A stretch of 8,639 nucleotides of DNA, taken from NCBI GenBank assembly GCA_016199015.1, contig JACQHN010000005.1, positions 1 to 8,639 on the forward strand. The letters are read 5' to 3'. The translations under genes and the position numbers were made by a program. The notes beneath the pieces were generated by a model. It was given only the letters and a program-made list of their open reading frames with translations, had not been told where the DNA came from and did not search any database. Of this stretch, positions 1 to 4,450 are shown piece by piece. Each line of letters opens with the position of its first letter. Positions within the stretch are counted from its first letter, which is position 1. Origin of the DNA: Nitrospira defluvii (GTDB lineage: Bacteria > Nitrospirota > Nitrospiria > Nitrospirales > Nitrospiraceae).

Positions 1-48
1 CGACCCTCGCCTTGGCAAGGCGATGCTCTACCACTGAGCTATTCCCGC
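1..48 (-). tRNA. tRNA-Gly (anticodon GCC), 3' part beyond window
   Basis: On the minus strand the sequence starting at position 48 reads GCGGGAATAGCTCAG, a typical tRNA acceptor strand followed by a D-arm (AGCTCAGTGGTAGAGC). The anticodon arm follows, with loop CTTGCCAAG giving anticodon GCC, then the start of the variable region (GGGTCG). This matches the standard bacterial tRNA-Gly(GCC) layout. The T-arm and acceptor 3' strand lie outside the window, so only the 5' two thirds are visible. It reads glycine codons GGC and GGU. Its promoter lies about 30 bp upstream at 77-106. Confidence 0.93.
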
Positions 49-61
49 TTCCGCCAGACCA

Positions 62-216
62 GATCGGAGAAGCGGGATTCTACCGGCCACGCGTGAAGAC
101 TGTCAAGCCAGCCGTCGCAATTGTCGACGCTCCATTCACGACTACACAGCGCCCACCGACACACCAACCTGTCATCGGTAGCCAGCGCCGATCCGGAGAC
201 CACGGGATTTTACCGA
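62..216. repeat. Diverged direct repeat pair (62-86 and 190-216)
   Basis: Two copies of a roughly 26-bp sequence lie about 128 bp apart. Both begin GATC, contain CGGAGA, and then CGGGATT followed by TACCG; the right copy has two extra bases. On the minus strand the shared core is a TA(G/A)AAT -10 hexamer followed by CCCG. The left copy is the -10 and discriminator of the tRNA promoter. The right copy has no good -35 and may be a degenerate duplicate or a weak second promoter. Confidence 0.5.
77..106 (-). promoter_or_regulatory. Sigma70-type promoter of the tRNA-Gly gene
   Basis: Read on the minus strand, a consensus -35 TTGACA (106-101) is followed by an 18-bp spacer and a -10 TAGAAT (82-77). 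The start would fall near position 70, about 22 nt before the tRNA 5' end. The stretch right after the -10 is CCCGC, a GC-rich discriminator like those of stable-RNA promoters under stringent (ppGpp) control. The elements are seen directly; the stringent control is inferred. Confidence 0.75.
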
Positions 217-294
217 TCCAGAACCTGTGCATTGCCCCTTCTCCTACGAACAACCCGGCCTTTCGACTCAGATCGACCTGCTGCTTCTGGCCAC

Positions 295-323
295 TTGACG
301 GACCCGAGGGGCTTGAGTACAGT
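295..323 (+). promoter_or_regulatory. Promoter upstream of mini-ORF 331 and the 372-701 gene
   Basis: A -35 TTGACG (295-300), a 17-bp spacer and a -10 TACAGT (318-323). The predicted transcription start is at about 330-331, on or next to the ATG at 331. If so, the mRNA has essentially no 5' untranslated leader. Confidence 0.6.
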
Positions 324-330
324 GACTCCA

Positions 331-375
331 ATGTCTTCCTATTCCCTTCTCATCAACGAGGTAACCTCAGCGTGA
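331..375 (+). CDS. Putative leaderless 14-aa leader peptide
   Basis: ATG at 331 opens a 14-codon frame (MSSYSLLINEVTSA) that ends at TGA 373-375. The ATG lies exactly 7 nt after the -10 hexamer, so it would be the first codon of a leaderless mRNA. The stop overlaps the GTG start of the next gene (GTGA), and the Shine-Dalgarno sequence of that gene (GAGGT, about 358-362) lies inside this mini-ORF. The arrangement suggests translation coupling or termination-reinitiation. The peptide shows no run of one amino acid of the kind seen in amino-acid attenuators. It could be chance; the support is geometry only. Confidence 0.4.
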   Translation: MSSYSLLINEVTSA

Positions 376-701
376 CCTCCCGTCCGCAGCAGTCGCTCCC
401 TTTTGCTGCACAAGCGATTCCCTTCGACGAGTATCTCGCATCAGGCAAGATTCCGGAAGGCCTTCTGACTAGCGAATATGTTGGGCAACAGTTTGTCGAG
501 CGACTGGTACATTATGTGCTGAGCGTTCCTGCGGGCAGTTACACCATGGCGCAGCTCAGCCGGCTCCTTGAGCAGTTGGATCCACGCGCCCAGGTGTTTT
601 TTTTCAAACGCCTCAAGGAGACTAGTCCGGACAGCTTAAAAGATTTTGCCCCCCTCTACTACGGGTTCATGAACGAGTTCCATTCCCTCCTGTTTACGTA
701 A
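372..701 (+). CDS. Conserved-looking 109-aa protein of unknown function
   Basis: Starts at GTG 372 behind GAGGTAA at 358-364. The open frame extends further upstream, but those codons cross the promoter at 295-323 and lack a ribosome binding site. The product is soluble: no signal peptide or membrane segment. Residues about 33-70 look helical (EYVGQQFVERLVHYVL, then MAQLSRLLEQLD), and the C-terminus is aromatic-rich (PLYYGFMNEFHSLLF). Codons 75-78 cross a run of eight T (597-604), coding FFF. I do not recognise a family. The start overlaps the stop of the preceding mini-ORF, so it is probably translated by coupling. A short inverted repeat follows the stop, but it overlaps the next promoter rather than forming a clear terminator. 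Confidence 0.75.
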   Translation: MTSRPQQSLPFAAQAIPFDEYLASGKIPEGLLTSEYVGQQFVERLVHYVLSVPAGSYTMAQLSRLLEQLDPRAQVFFFKRLKETSPDSLKDFAPLYYGFMNEFHSLLFT

Positions 702-710
702 GACAGCGCC

Positions 711-731
711 CAACAAAAAAATATCTTGTTG
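711..731. repeat. Short inverted repeat after 372-701, overlapping the next -35
   Basis: CAACAA (711-716) and TTGTTG (726-731) are perfect 6-bp inverted copies separated by an AT-rich 9-nt loop. The stem is AT-rich and there is no T-tract, so it is a poor terminator. The right arm is itself the proposed -35 of the next promoter, so it could equally be an operator half-site pair. Confidence 0.3.
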
Positions 732-753
732 CCTCCTCAATCTCAGGTATAAT
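726..753 (+). promoter_or_regulatory. Promoter of the 786-1154 gene
   Basis: A perfect -10 TATAAT (748-753) with -35 TTGTTG (726-731) at a 16-bp spacer. The predicted start is near 760, about 9 nt before an ATG at 769 and 26 nt before the gene start at 786. Confidence 0.65.
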
Positions 754-768
754 CAGCAGAACCTATTT

Positions 769-789
769 ATGAGCCAAGGAGAACTATGA
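769..789 (+). CDS. Putative 6-aa mini-ORF overlapping the 786 gene start
   Basis: ATG 769 opens MSQGEL and stops at TGA 787-789, overlapping the ATG at 786 as ATGA. The predicted leader before it is only about 9 nt and has no Shine-Dalgarno sequence. The mini-ORF itself contains the AAGGAG (776-781) that serves the downstream gene. It resembles the mini-ORFs at 331 and 8088 in layout, but its ATG is 15 nt after the -10, so it is near-leaderless rather than leaderless. The overlap could be fortuitous. Confidence 0.3.
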   Translation: MSQGEL

Positions 790-1154
790 ATCCCACGTTA
801 CAACGCGCCGTGACGAGTTTCTACAACCTGGTGTACGAAGCCCAAACATTCGCGACGACCATGTCTCGGATCGATACTGCCGAGCAGGAACACTATGCCG
901 GCCGCATTGAGGGGTTGAACTGGGTGCTGGATCGCTGCCAGGAACTCGAAGACATGGATGCCAATATCACGCCGACCACACTGCAACGTGTGCTGACGGA
1001 AGTGAAGTCTGACTTGGACCACGAGCTCTCGGTGCAGCGTCGTGAAAAAGGTCGACGAGCCGACGGACGCGAGGAAGCCCTGACCTTCGTGGCGGATTAT
1101 TTGTCCAGTCTGATCACGGCAACCGAGATCGAATCTGCCAAGACCTCCGTTTGA
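786..1154 (+). CDS. 122-aa helical protein of unknown function
   Basis: ATG 786 stands 4 nt after AAGGAG (776-781). The protein is soluble, acidic in its first half and predicted largely helical, with charged stretches that could form coiled coils (EQEHYAGRIEGLNWVLDRCQELEDM; then LQRVLTEVKSDLDHELSVQRREKGRRADGREEAL). One cysteine is visible, in DRCQEL. There is no signal peptide, membrane segment or recognised domain. It has its own promoter at 726-753. The next gene starts 57 nt downstream with its own ribosome binding site and no clear promoter, so 786-1451 may be one transcription unit. Confidence 0.8.
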   Translation: MNPTLQRAVTSFYNLVYEAQTFATTMSRIDTAEQEHYAGRIEGLNWVLDRCQELEDMDANITPTTLQRVLTEVKSDLDHELSVQRREKGRRADGREEALTFVADYLSSLITATEIESAKTSV

Positions 1155-1211
1155 CCGCCTGTCGATTGTCTCCAGGCTCATCCTTTGTCATGGCCTCCTC
1201 CGAGGGCGACT

Positions 1212-1451
1212 ATGGCCCGTGAGTGGATCGTCTTCGCCATCTGTCTCGGATTGGGAGGCCATATTGCGCTTGCCGTGGTCTTGCACGCACCCGACTTGTG
1301 GCCATGGAGCAACGCCTGGCTCTACGGGTTCCTCTCCGGCCTCGCGCTTTACGTCGTGGTACAGGTTATCCGGTCGCTCTGGTGGATTTGCCGCGGCAAG
1401 AGCACGGACGAGCCTGAACCTCATGTCGACCAGACCATGGGTCATTCCTAA
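1212..1451 (+). CDS. 79-aa membrane protein with two predicted transmembrane helices
   Basis: I prefer ATG 1212 (MAREWIVFAICLG), preceded by GAGGG at 1202-1206; a TTG at 1185 would add nine residues and has no ribosome binding site. Two hydrophobic segments are clear: residues about 5-25 (WIVFAICLGLGGHIALAVVL) and about 36-60 (WLYGFLSGLALYVVVQVIRSLWW). Between them lies a short tryptophan- and proline-containing loop (HAPDLWPWSN). The C-terminal tail of about 17 residues is polar and charged (GKSTDEPEPH), and the arginine and lysine flanking helix 2 suggest that both termini are cytoplasmic. No family recognised. It lies 57 nt after the 786 gene and may be co-transcribed with it. Confidence 0.7.
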   Translation: MAREWIVFAICLGLGGHIALAVVLHAPDLWPWSNAWLYGFLSGLALYVVVQVIRSLWWICRGKSTDEPEPHVDQTMGHS

Positions 1452-1468
1452 ATAACTACCTTCCGACG

Positions 1469-1498
1469 TTGCGTCGCACACTTCTCCGTCAGTAAAAT
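1469..1498 (+). promoter_or_regulatory. Promoter giving a predicted leaderless mRNA for 1506-1793
   Basis: -35 TTGCGT (1469-1474), 18-bp spacer, -10 TAAAAT (1493-1498). The ATG at 1506 follows after exactly 7 nt, so the predicted transcription start is on or next to the A of the start codon. No Shine-Dalgarno sequence is present. Confidence 0.6.
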
Positions 1499-1505
1499 AG
1501 CACCC

Positions 1506-1793
1506 ATGCCGCGACCGCCGAATAGACCGTCCCCCCCCAACTGGCCTCCACGCGCCGTACGGCCACGATCGACGCCTCCACCGGAAGGGCACCACGCAAC
1601 GGACCAGTACGATTCGTTTAACGCCTCCTTGCTTTACTGTGGGAATTGCCGTCAAGCTACCCCAACCCGTCAACGACTCCTGCTCGTCTTGCCAACCGGC
1701 AATCTCTACGAGTACCTCTGTGCCCAGTGCGGCGCCTCTACCGGCTCGAAGACTGAAAAGGCCTCCGCAGAAGGTGGACTCCTCGCACCCTGA
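1506..1793 (+). CDS. 95-aa proline-rich zinc-ribbon-like protein
   Basis: Residues 1-30 are proline-rich and probably disordered (12 prolines within the first 26 residues, including a PPP at 24-26). From residue about 44 there is a small CxxC-CxxC module: Cys45-G-N-Cys48, about 23 residues of beta-like sequence (QRLLLVLPTGNLYEYL), then Cys72-A-Q-Cys75. This spacing fits a zinc-ribbon or rubredoxin-like knuckle binding one metal ion. The C-terminus is short and polar. The start has no ribosome binding site but sits 7 nt after a -10, which supports leaderless translation. A run of eight C (1531-1538) lies within codons 9-11 and is prone to slippage. The metal-binding role is inferred; the biological function is unknown. 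Confidence 0.7.
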   Translation: MPRPPNRPSPPNWPPRAVRPRSTPPPEGHHATDQYDSFNASLLYCGNCRQATPTRQRLLLVLPTGNLYEYLCAQCGASTGSKTEKASAEGGLLAP

Positions 1794-1956
1794 CGCCTGC
1801 CAAGGCAGGGCATACCGCCGCGTCCTCACACACGGCTTGCGCCGTCCGCCATTACGCTTACAACGAGTCTATAAGTTGGGCCACGACGCCCGTGAAGCGT
1901 GCGCAACGCCGGCCGGCGGTATGATGTGCTGAAGAAAGAGCGCCGAGAGGCAGCGA
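1794..1956. other. Convergent intergenic spacer rich in inverted repeats
   Basis: This spacer separates the stop codons of the convergent genes at 1793 (plus) and 1957 (minus). It contains four short inverted repeats: CCTGCC-AA-GGCAGG (1796-1809), ACGGC-TTGC-GCCGT (1832-1845), GGGC-N6-GCCC (1878-1891) and the 12-bp perfect palindrome CGCCGGCCGGCG (1907-1918). None has a following T-tract, so Rho-independent termination is not clear. No coding sequence is convincing here. Confidence 0.5.
1796..1809 (+). terminator. Possible hairpin just after the 1506-1793 stop
   Basis: CCTGCC-AA-GGCAGG starts 3 nt after the TGA. The 2-nt loop would force opening of at least the innermost pair, and no T-run follows. 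It is a weak candidate for transcription end or mRNA 3' protection. Confidence 0.3.
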
Positions 1957-2265
1957 TTAGGAAACCTGGGCGAGCGGGATACCTTCGTCGATCAGCATGA
2001 CGGGAATGTCTTCGCGTACGGGATAGAGAATTTGGTTGTCCGATCGAATCAAACCCCCGTCGAGTTTTTCCGTGACAGGTTTCTCTGCCTTGTTTTTCAG
2101 CGCCCCTCGCTCAATGGCGTCGTTCACCTTTTGAATCAACACATCGTCGGCGAGAACCACCCCCTGTTTCGTTTCCGGACAACACAGAATGGCCAAGAGA
2201 TCCTTATCGAGATTAACTTTTTTTCGTACATCGCTGGTCACAATATCGCTCGCAATCTCACCCAA
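1957..2265 (-). CDS. Trm112/UPF0434 (YcaR-like) family protein
   Basis: The 102-residue reading carries the Trm112-like pattern: LLAILCCPETKQG (residues about 23-35), then GGLIRSDNQILYPVREDIPVMLIDEGIP near the end, which matches the family's C-terminal strand (YPxRxxIPVML). Small bacterial members are about 60 residues; this one has an N-terminal extension and a charged insert in the middle (DVLIQKVNDAIERGALKNKAEKPVTEKLDG). Of the usual zinc cysteines only the adjacent Cys28-Cys29 pair remains, so metal binding is doubtful. In eukaryotes Trm112 activates methyltransferases; the bacterial role is not settled. The start is uncertain: TTG 2265 has no ribosome binding site and lies in a hairpin (2259-2273), while GTG 2241 would give 94 residues. 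It is divergent from the DUF502 operon. Confidence 0.8.
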   Translation of the reverse strand: MGEIASDIVTSDVRKKVNLDKDLLAILCCPETKQGVVLADDVLIQKVNDAIERGALKNKAEKPVTEKLDGGLIRSDNQILYPVREDIPVMLIDEGIPLAQVS

Positions 2266-2273
2266 ACTGGGTG
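2259..2273 (-). promoter_or_regulatory. Hairpin spanning the start of the Trm112-like gene
   Basis: CACCCA-AAC-TGGGTG is a perfect 6-bp inverted repeat with a 3-nt loop. In the minus-strand transcript it covers the candidate TTG start at 2265-2263. It could mask that start, mark the true start as the downstream GTG 2241, or be an operator. Confidence 0.4.
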
Positions 2274-2290
2274 ACTAAAATGTTAGAGGA

Positions 2291-2319
2291 AAGATAGTCC
2301 AAACGAACTGGCAGATCAA
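2291..2319 (-). promoter_or_regulatory. Promoter of the Trm112-like gene
   Basis: Read on the minus strand: -35 TTGATC (2319-2314), 17-bp spacer, -10 TATCTT (2296-2291). The predicted start is near 2284, about 20 nt before TTG 2265 or 44 nt before GTG 2241. Confidence 0.5.
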
Positions 2320-2322
2320 GAA

Positions 2323-2352
2323 GATACCAAATCTCATTCCGTATCTGGTATC
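2323..2352. repeat. Inverted repeat in the divergent intergenic region
   Basis: GATACCA (2323-2329) and TGGTATC (2346-2352) are perfect 7-bp inverted copies 16 nt apart, in an AT-rich stretch between the divergent Trm112-like gene and the DUF502 operon. The left arm lies just upstream of the leftward -35. The position fits a dyad operator controlling one or both directions. I could not identify a good rightward promoter nearby. Confidence 0.4.
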
Positions 2353-2397
2353 GTAGTTTACCTCTGACGCATTCGACCACCGAACCCAGGACTCAGC

Positions 2398-3024
2398 GTG
2401 GCTTCTTCGCATCGGCTCGGACGCATTTTCCTCACGGGACTCCTCGTTCTTCTTCCTGCATGGACCACCTTTCTCATTTTAGCGGCCATGTTCGAGACCT
2501 TGGATTCGTTCCTGCTCGATCTCATCGGCCGGCAAATAGAGCCGTATACCCCAGGTTTGGGTATCTTGCTTCTGACCGGTATGGTGCTCACAGTCGGCGC
2601 CATCGCGACGCACGTGATCGGGCAACGACTTGTCCGTTGGACTGAGGCAACCCTCGAACGGATTCCGTTGATCCGCAGCATCTACCTCACCCTGAAGAGT
2701 ATGACCGACCTGCTGAATTACAAGGCACGCTTCGGGCAAAGCACCGTGGTCGCCTTTCCTTTCCCACGTGATGGACTCTGGGCCCTGGGACTCGTTATGG
2801 GCCCTCCGCCACGCGCGCTTCAGATCGCACCGATGATCGAGTTGGTTATGGTGTTCGTCCCCACGGCCATTCACCCTTTTACCGGGTACCTGGCCATGAT
2901 CCCAAAGACTCAATTGCACCCGCTGAGCCTTCTGCCGGAAGAGGCCTTGAAATTGGAATTCTCCGCCGGGTTGTACCGCCCCTTGCCAGGGTGGCTCACG
3001 TCACCGACCGGGAATCCATCATGA
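2398..3024 (+). CDS. DUF502 family integral membrane protein
   Basis: The 208-residue protein shows the DUF502 signature throughout. It has a first helix GLLVLLPAWTTFLILAAMF (about 14-32), a second hydrophobic segment GLGILLLTGMVLTVGAIATHV (about 53-73), the conserved IPLIRSIYLTLKSMTDLL (89-106), and VFVPTAIHPFTGYLAMIPK (152-170) followed by LSLLPEEALKLEFSAG. The length is normal for the family. It is an inner-membrane protein with a soluble C-terminal half. The molecular function is unknown in bacteria; plant relatives (COV proteins) act in membrane traffic and vascular patterning. Start GTG 2398 follows AGGA at 2388-2391. Its stop overlaps the next gene's ATG (ATGA at 3021-3024), so the two are translationally coupled. 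Confidence 0.92.
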   Translation: MASSHRLGRIFLTGLLVLLPAWTTFLILAAMFETLDSFLLDLIGRQIEPYTPGLGILLLTGMVLTVGAIATHVIGQRLVRWTEATLERIPLIRSIYLTLKSMTDLLNYKARFGQSTVVAFPFPRDGLWALGLVMGPPPRALQIAPMIELVMVFVPTAIHPFTGYLAMIPKTQLHPLSLLPEEALKLEFSAGLYRPLPGWLTSPTGNPS

Positions 3025-3539
3025 CGCCAGCCGATCACCTGACCATCCGACCAGCCACTCTTGAGGACCTGGAGATCCTGACGGAATTCAGTGCTGCTAT
3101 GGCATTGGAAACGGAACAGCGAAGCTTGGATCGTACGCGGCTACGCCTGGGAACCCAAGCCATCATTGGACAGCCTGAACGAGGCCGGTATTTCGTCGCG
3201 GACTTGCGGCAGAAGGCTCAAGCCGATACAGTAACCGTGGGACAACTGCTCATCACCTACGAATGGAGCGACTGGCGGAATGCTCAGTTTTGGTGGATCC
3301 AAAGCGTCTACGTTCACCCGGCATGGCGACGAAACGGGGTCTACCGACGCATGCATCGCACCATCCTCGACTTGGCGCGAGCGCGAGCCGATGTGTGCGG
3401 TGTCCGGCTGTATGTCGAAAGCAGCAATCGCGTCGCCAAACATGTCTATGATCGTGTCGGACTCTCTTTATCGAGATACCAGATCTATGAGTCCGATTTT
3501 GTCCTGCCCAACAGCCACGCCACCGACAGCACGGCCTAG
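3021..3539 (+). CDS. GNAT family N-acetyltransferase
   Basis: The 172-residue protein begins with a GNAT first strand (HLTIRPATLEDLEILTEF). Motif A is VYVHPAWRRNGVYRRMHR (residues about 97-113), with the acetyl-CoA pyrophosphate loop R103-x-x-G106-x-Y108. Motif B is VRLYVESSNRVAKHVYDRVGL (about 128-148), with the usual Asn136, Tyr143 and Gly147. The W-rich strand before motif A (EWSDWRNAQFWWIQSVYV) is typical of one GNAT subgroup. The substrate cannot be predicted: it may be a small amine or a protein N-terminus or lysine. I choose ATG 3021 because it overlaps the DUF502 stop as ATGA; a GTG at 2991 would lie inside DUF502 and lengthen the protein by ten residues. The first lipoprotein follows after 37 nt. 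Confidence 0.92.
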   Translation: MTPADHLTIRPATLEDLEILTEFSAAMALETEQRSLDRTRLRLGTQAIIGQPERGRYFVADLRQKAQADTVTVGQLLITYEWSDWRNAQFWWIQSVYVHPAWRRNGVYRRMHRTILDLARARADVCGVRLYVESSNRVAKHVYDRVGLSLSRYQIYESDFVLPNSHATDSTA

Positions 3540-3576
3540 CCGATCTCATCCAGGCAGATAAGGAGGAGGATTGCGC

Positions 3577-3957
3577 ATGCGAGTAACCGGGGCACTTCTG
3601 GCCGTCCTGATACTGACGCTGAATGCCTGCGCGTTTAGCCGAGGCACACTTGGCGACGAGCTTAAAACAGAGTCCATCAATTCGATCAAAAAAGGGGTCA
3701 CAACGAGAGCGGAGGTGTTGGCGCAGCTCGGCGCCCCGGACCGGATCCTTCAACTGAATGGTCGCGATCTATTTCAGTACTACCGTTACGATGCCAAGGT
3801 CGGAAGCTTGCTTTTAATCTTGGTGAATTTTTCCCGCGTCTCCGTGAAAAGCGACGACTTGTTCGTGTTGATCAATCGAGAAGGAACAGCGGAAGAAGTG
3901 ATCGCCTCAAAACGAACAGAGGGGCTCGAATTCCGTTTTTGGCCCTTTGGAGACTGA
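3577..3957 (+). CDS. BamE/SmpA-like small lipoprotein, copy 1
   Basis: ATG 3577 follows a strong AGGAGGAGG (3561-3569). The 126-residue product begins with a lipoprotein signal peptide: hydrophobic core GALLAVLILTL and lipobox LNAC with Cys18 as the lipidated residue (Asn before Ala is slightly unusual). The mature part contains the SmpA/OmlA-type pattern INSIKKGVTTRAEVLAQLGAPD followed by a YYRYD strand (residues about 34-72). This alpha-alpha-beta unit is known from BamE and many small periplasmic proteins. Residues 19-21 (AFS) carry no Asp at +2, so outer-membrane sorting is expected. It is shorter and more general than a true BamE, so a role in the Bam complex is not implied. The next gene, 4 nt downstream, is a paralogue. 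Confidence 0.85.
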   Translation: MRVTGALLAVLILTLNACAFSRGTLGDELKTESINSIKKGVTTRAEVLAQLGAPDRILQLNGRDLFQYYRYDAKVGSLLLILVNFSRVSVKSDDLFVLINREGTAEEVIASKRTEGLEFRFWPFGD

Positions 3958-3961
3958 CACC

Positions 3962-4384
3962 GTGCCCCGCTGGCATCTCCTACGCGTCCTGCTTCTCACG
4001 ACCGTGGCTAGCTCAACCCTGGCAGGGTGCAATGTCGCACGCCTCACCATCAACACGCCTCTCACACCGCAACATGTCGCCTTCATTACTGAAGGCCGCA
4101 CGACATTGGCGGATGTCGTCACTGTGCTGGGAGCTCCGGACTCCATGGCCGAGGCCGAAGCGGGAACCACCGTGATCTATCGATTTCTTAACGCGAAATA
4201 CTCACGGGTCAACTTTGGATGGCTGGCGAAACCGTGGTCGCCCGTAGATCCCGATCTGATCATGTCACGGTCAGGCTTCGGTGCGGACGCCTACGAGCTG
4301 ATCTGCGATTCCAACTGGGTGATCATCCACCAAGCCTTTGTGCGTCACAGGCCAGAACCACTGTTCACCCCCTATCCCTTCTGA
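3962..4384 (+). CDS. BamE/SmpA-like small lipoprotein, copy 2
   Basis: GTG 3962 starts a 140-residue protein 4 nt after the stop of copy 1, with GGAG at 3949-3952 inside the end of that gene. The signal peptide MPRWHLLRVLLLTTVASST ends in a classic lipobox LAGC (Cys23). The mature domain repeats the pattern of copy 1: FITEGRTTLADVVTVLGAPD (residues 41-60) aligns with KKGVTTRAEVLAQLGAPD, followed by VIYRFLN and SRVNFGW. The C-terminal half differs: it contains a lone cysteine (ELICDSNW, Cys115) and ends aromatic (PLFTPYPF). The two are probably a tandem duplication that has diverged, and are likely co-translated and outer-membrane anchored. A TTG at 3947 overlapping copy 1 is a less likely start. 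Confidence 0.85.
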   Translation: MPRWHLLRVLLLTTVASSTLAGCNVARLTINTPLTPQHVAFITEGRTTLADVVTVLGAPDSMAEAEAGTTVIYRFLNAKYSRVNFGWLAKPWSPVDPDLIMSRSGFGADAYELICDSNWVIIHQAFVRHRPEPLFTPYPF

Positions 4385-4414
4385 CCGTCCTCTGCCTCCA
4401 CCCGGACATGCGAA

Positions 4415-4443
4415 TTGCCGCCCGCAGGGCATCTGGTTATAAT
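4415..4443 (+). promoter_or_regulatory. Promoter giving a predicted leaderless mRNA for the LOG gene
   Basis: -35 TTGCCG (4415-4420), 17-bp spacer, perfect -10 TATAAT (4438-4443), then 7 nt (GCCGGCC) to ATG 4451. The predicted start is on or next to the A of the start codon. No Shine-Dalgarno sequence precedes the ATG. Confidence 0.7.
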
Positions 4444-4450
4444 GCCGGCC

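Larger units (their letters stand above)
49..330. other. Intergenic region between divergent tRNA-Gly and the 372-701 gene
   Basis: About 280 bp without a convincing gene. Open frames here on both strands lack ribosome binding sites and recognisable protein content. The stretch holds the tRNA promoter (77-106), two diverged copies of a 25-27 bp sequence (62-86 and 190-216), and at its right end the rightward promoter at 295-323. Positions 107-189 and 217-294 show nothing I can name. Confidence 0.6.

Noticed and set aside
43..77. A 9-bp perfect inverted repeat (TCCCGCTTC 43-51 and GAAGCGGGA 69-77) joining the tRNA-Gly 5' end to its upstream region, as if the precursor leader paired with the acceptor strand.
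   Set aside because: The predicted transcription start near 70 leaves most of the outer arm out of the RNA, and the arm overlaps the -10/discriminator. The match is more likely a by-product of the GC-rich discriminator.
80..331. Open frames of 83-84 codons on both strands in the tRNA upstream region.
   Set aside because: No ribosome binding site, arginine- and proline-biased composition typical of non-coding GC-rich DNA, and overlap with promoters on both sides.
1188..1829. A 213-codon minus-strand open frame opposite the 1212-1793 genes.
   Set aside because: It is antisense to two better-supported genes, is very rich in Arg, Gly and Trp, and has no start signal. It is a shadow frame.
1639..1932. 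A 97-codon plus-strand frame overlapping the zinc-ribbon-like gene and running into the convergent spacer.
   Set aside because: No ribosome binding site or promoter, and low-complexity translation. The overlapping frame has the CxxC-CxxC pattern.
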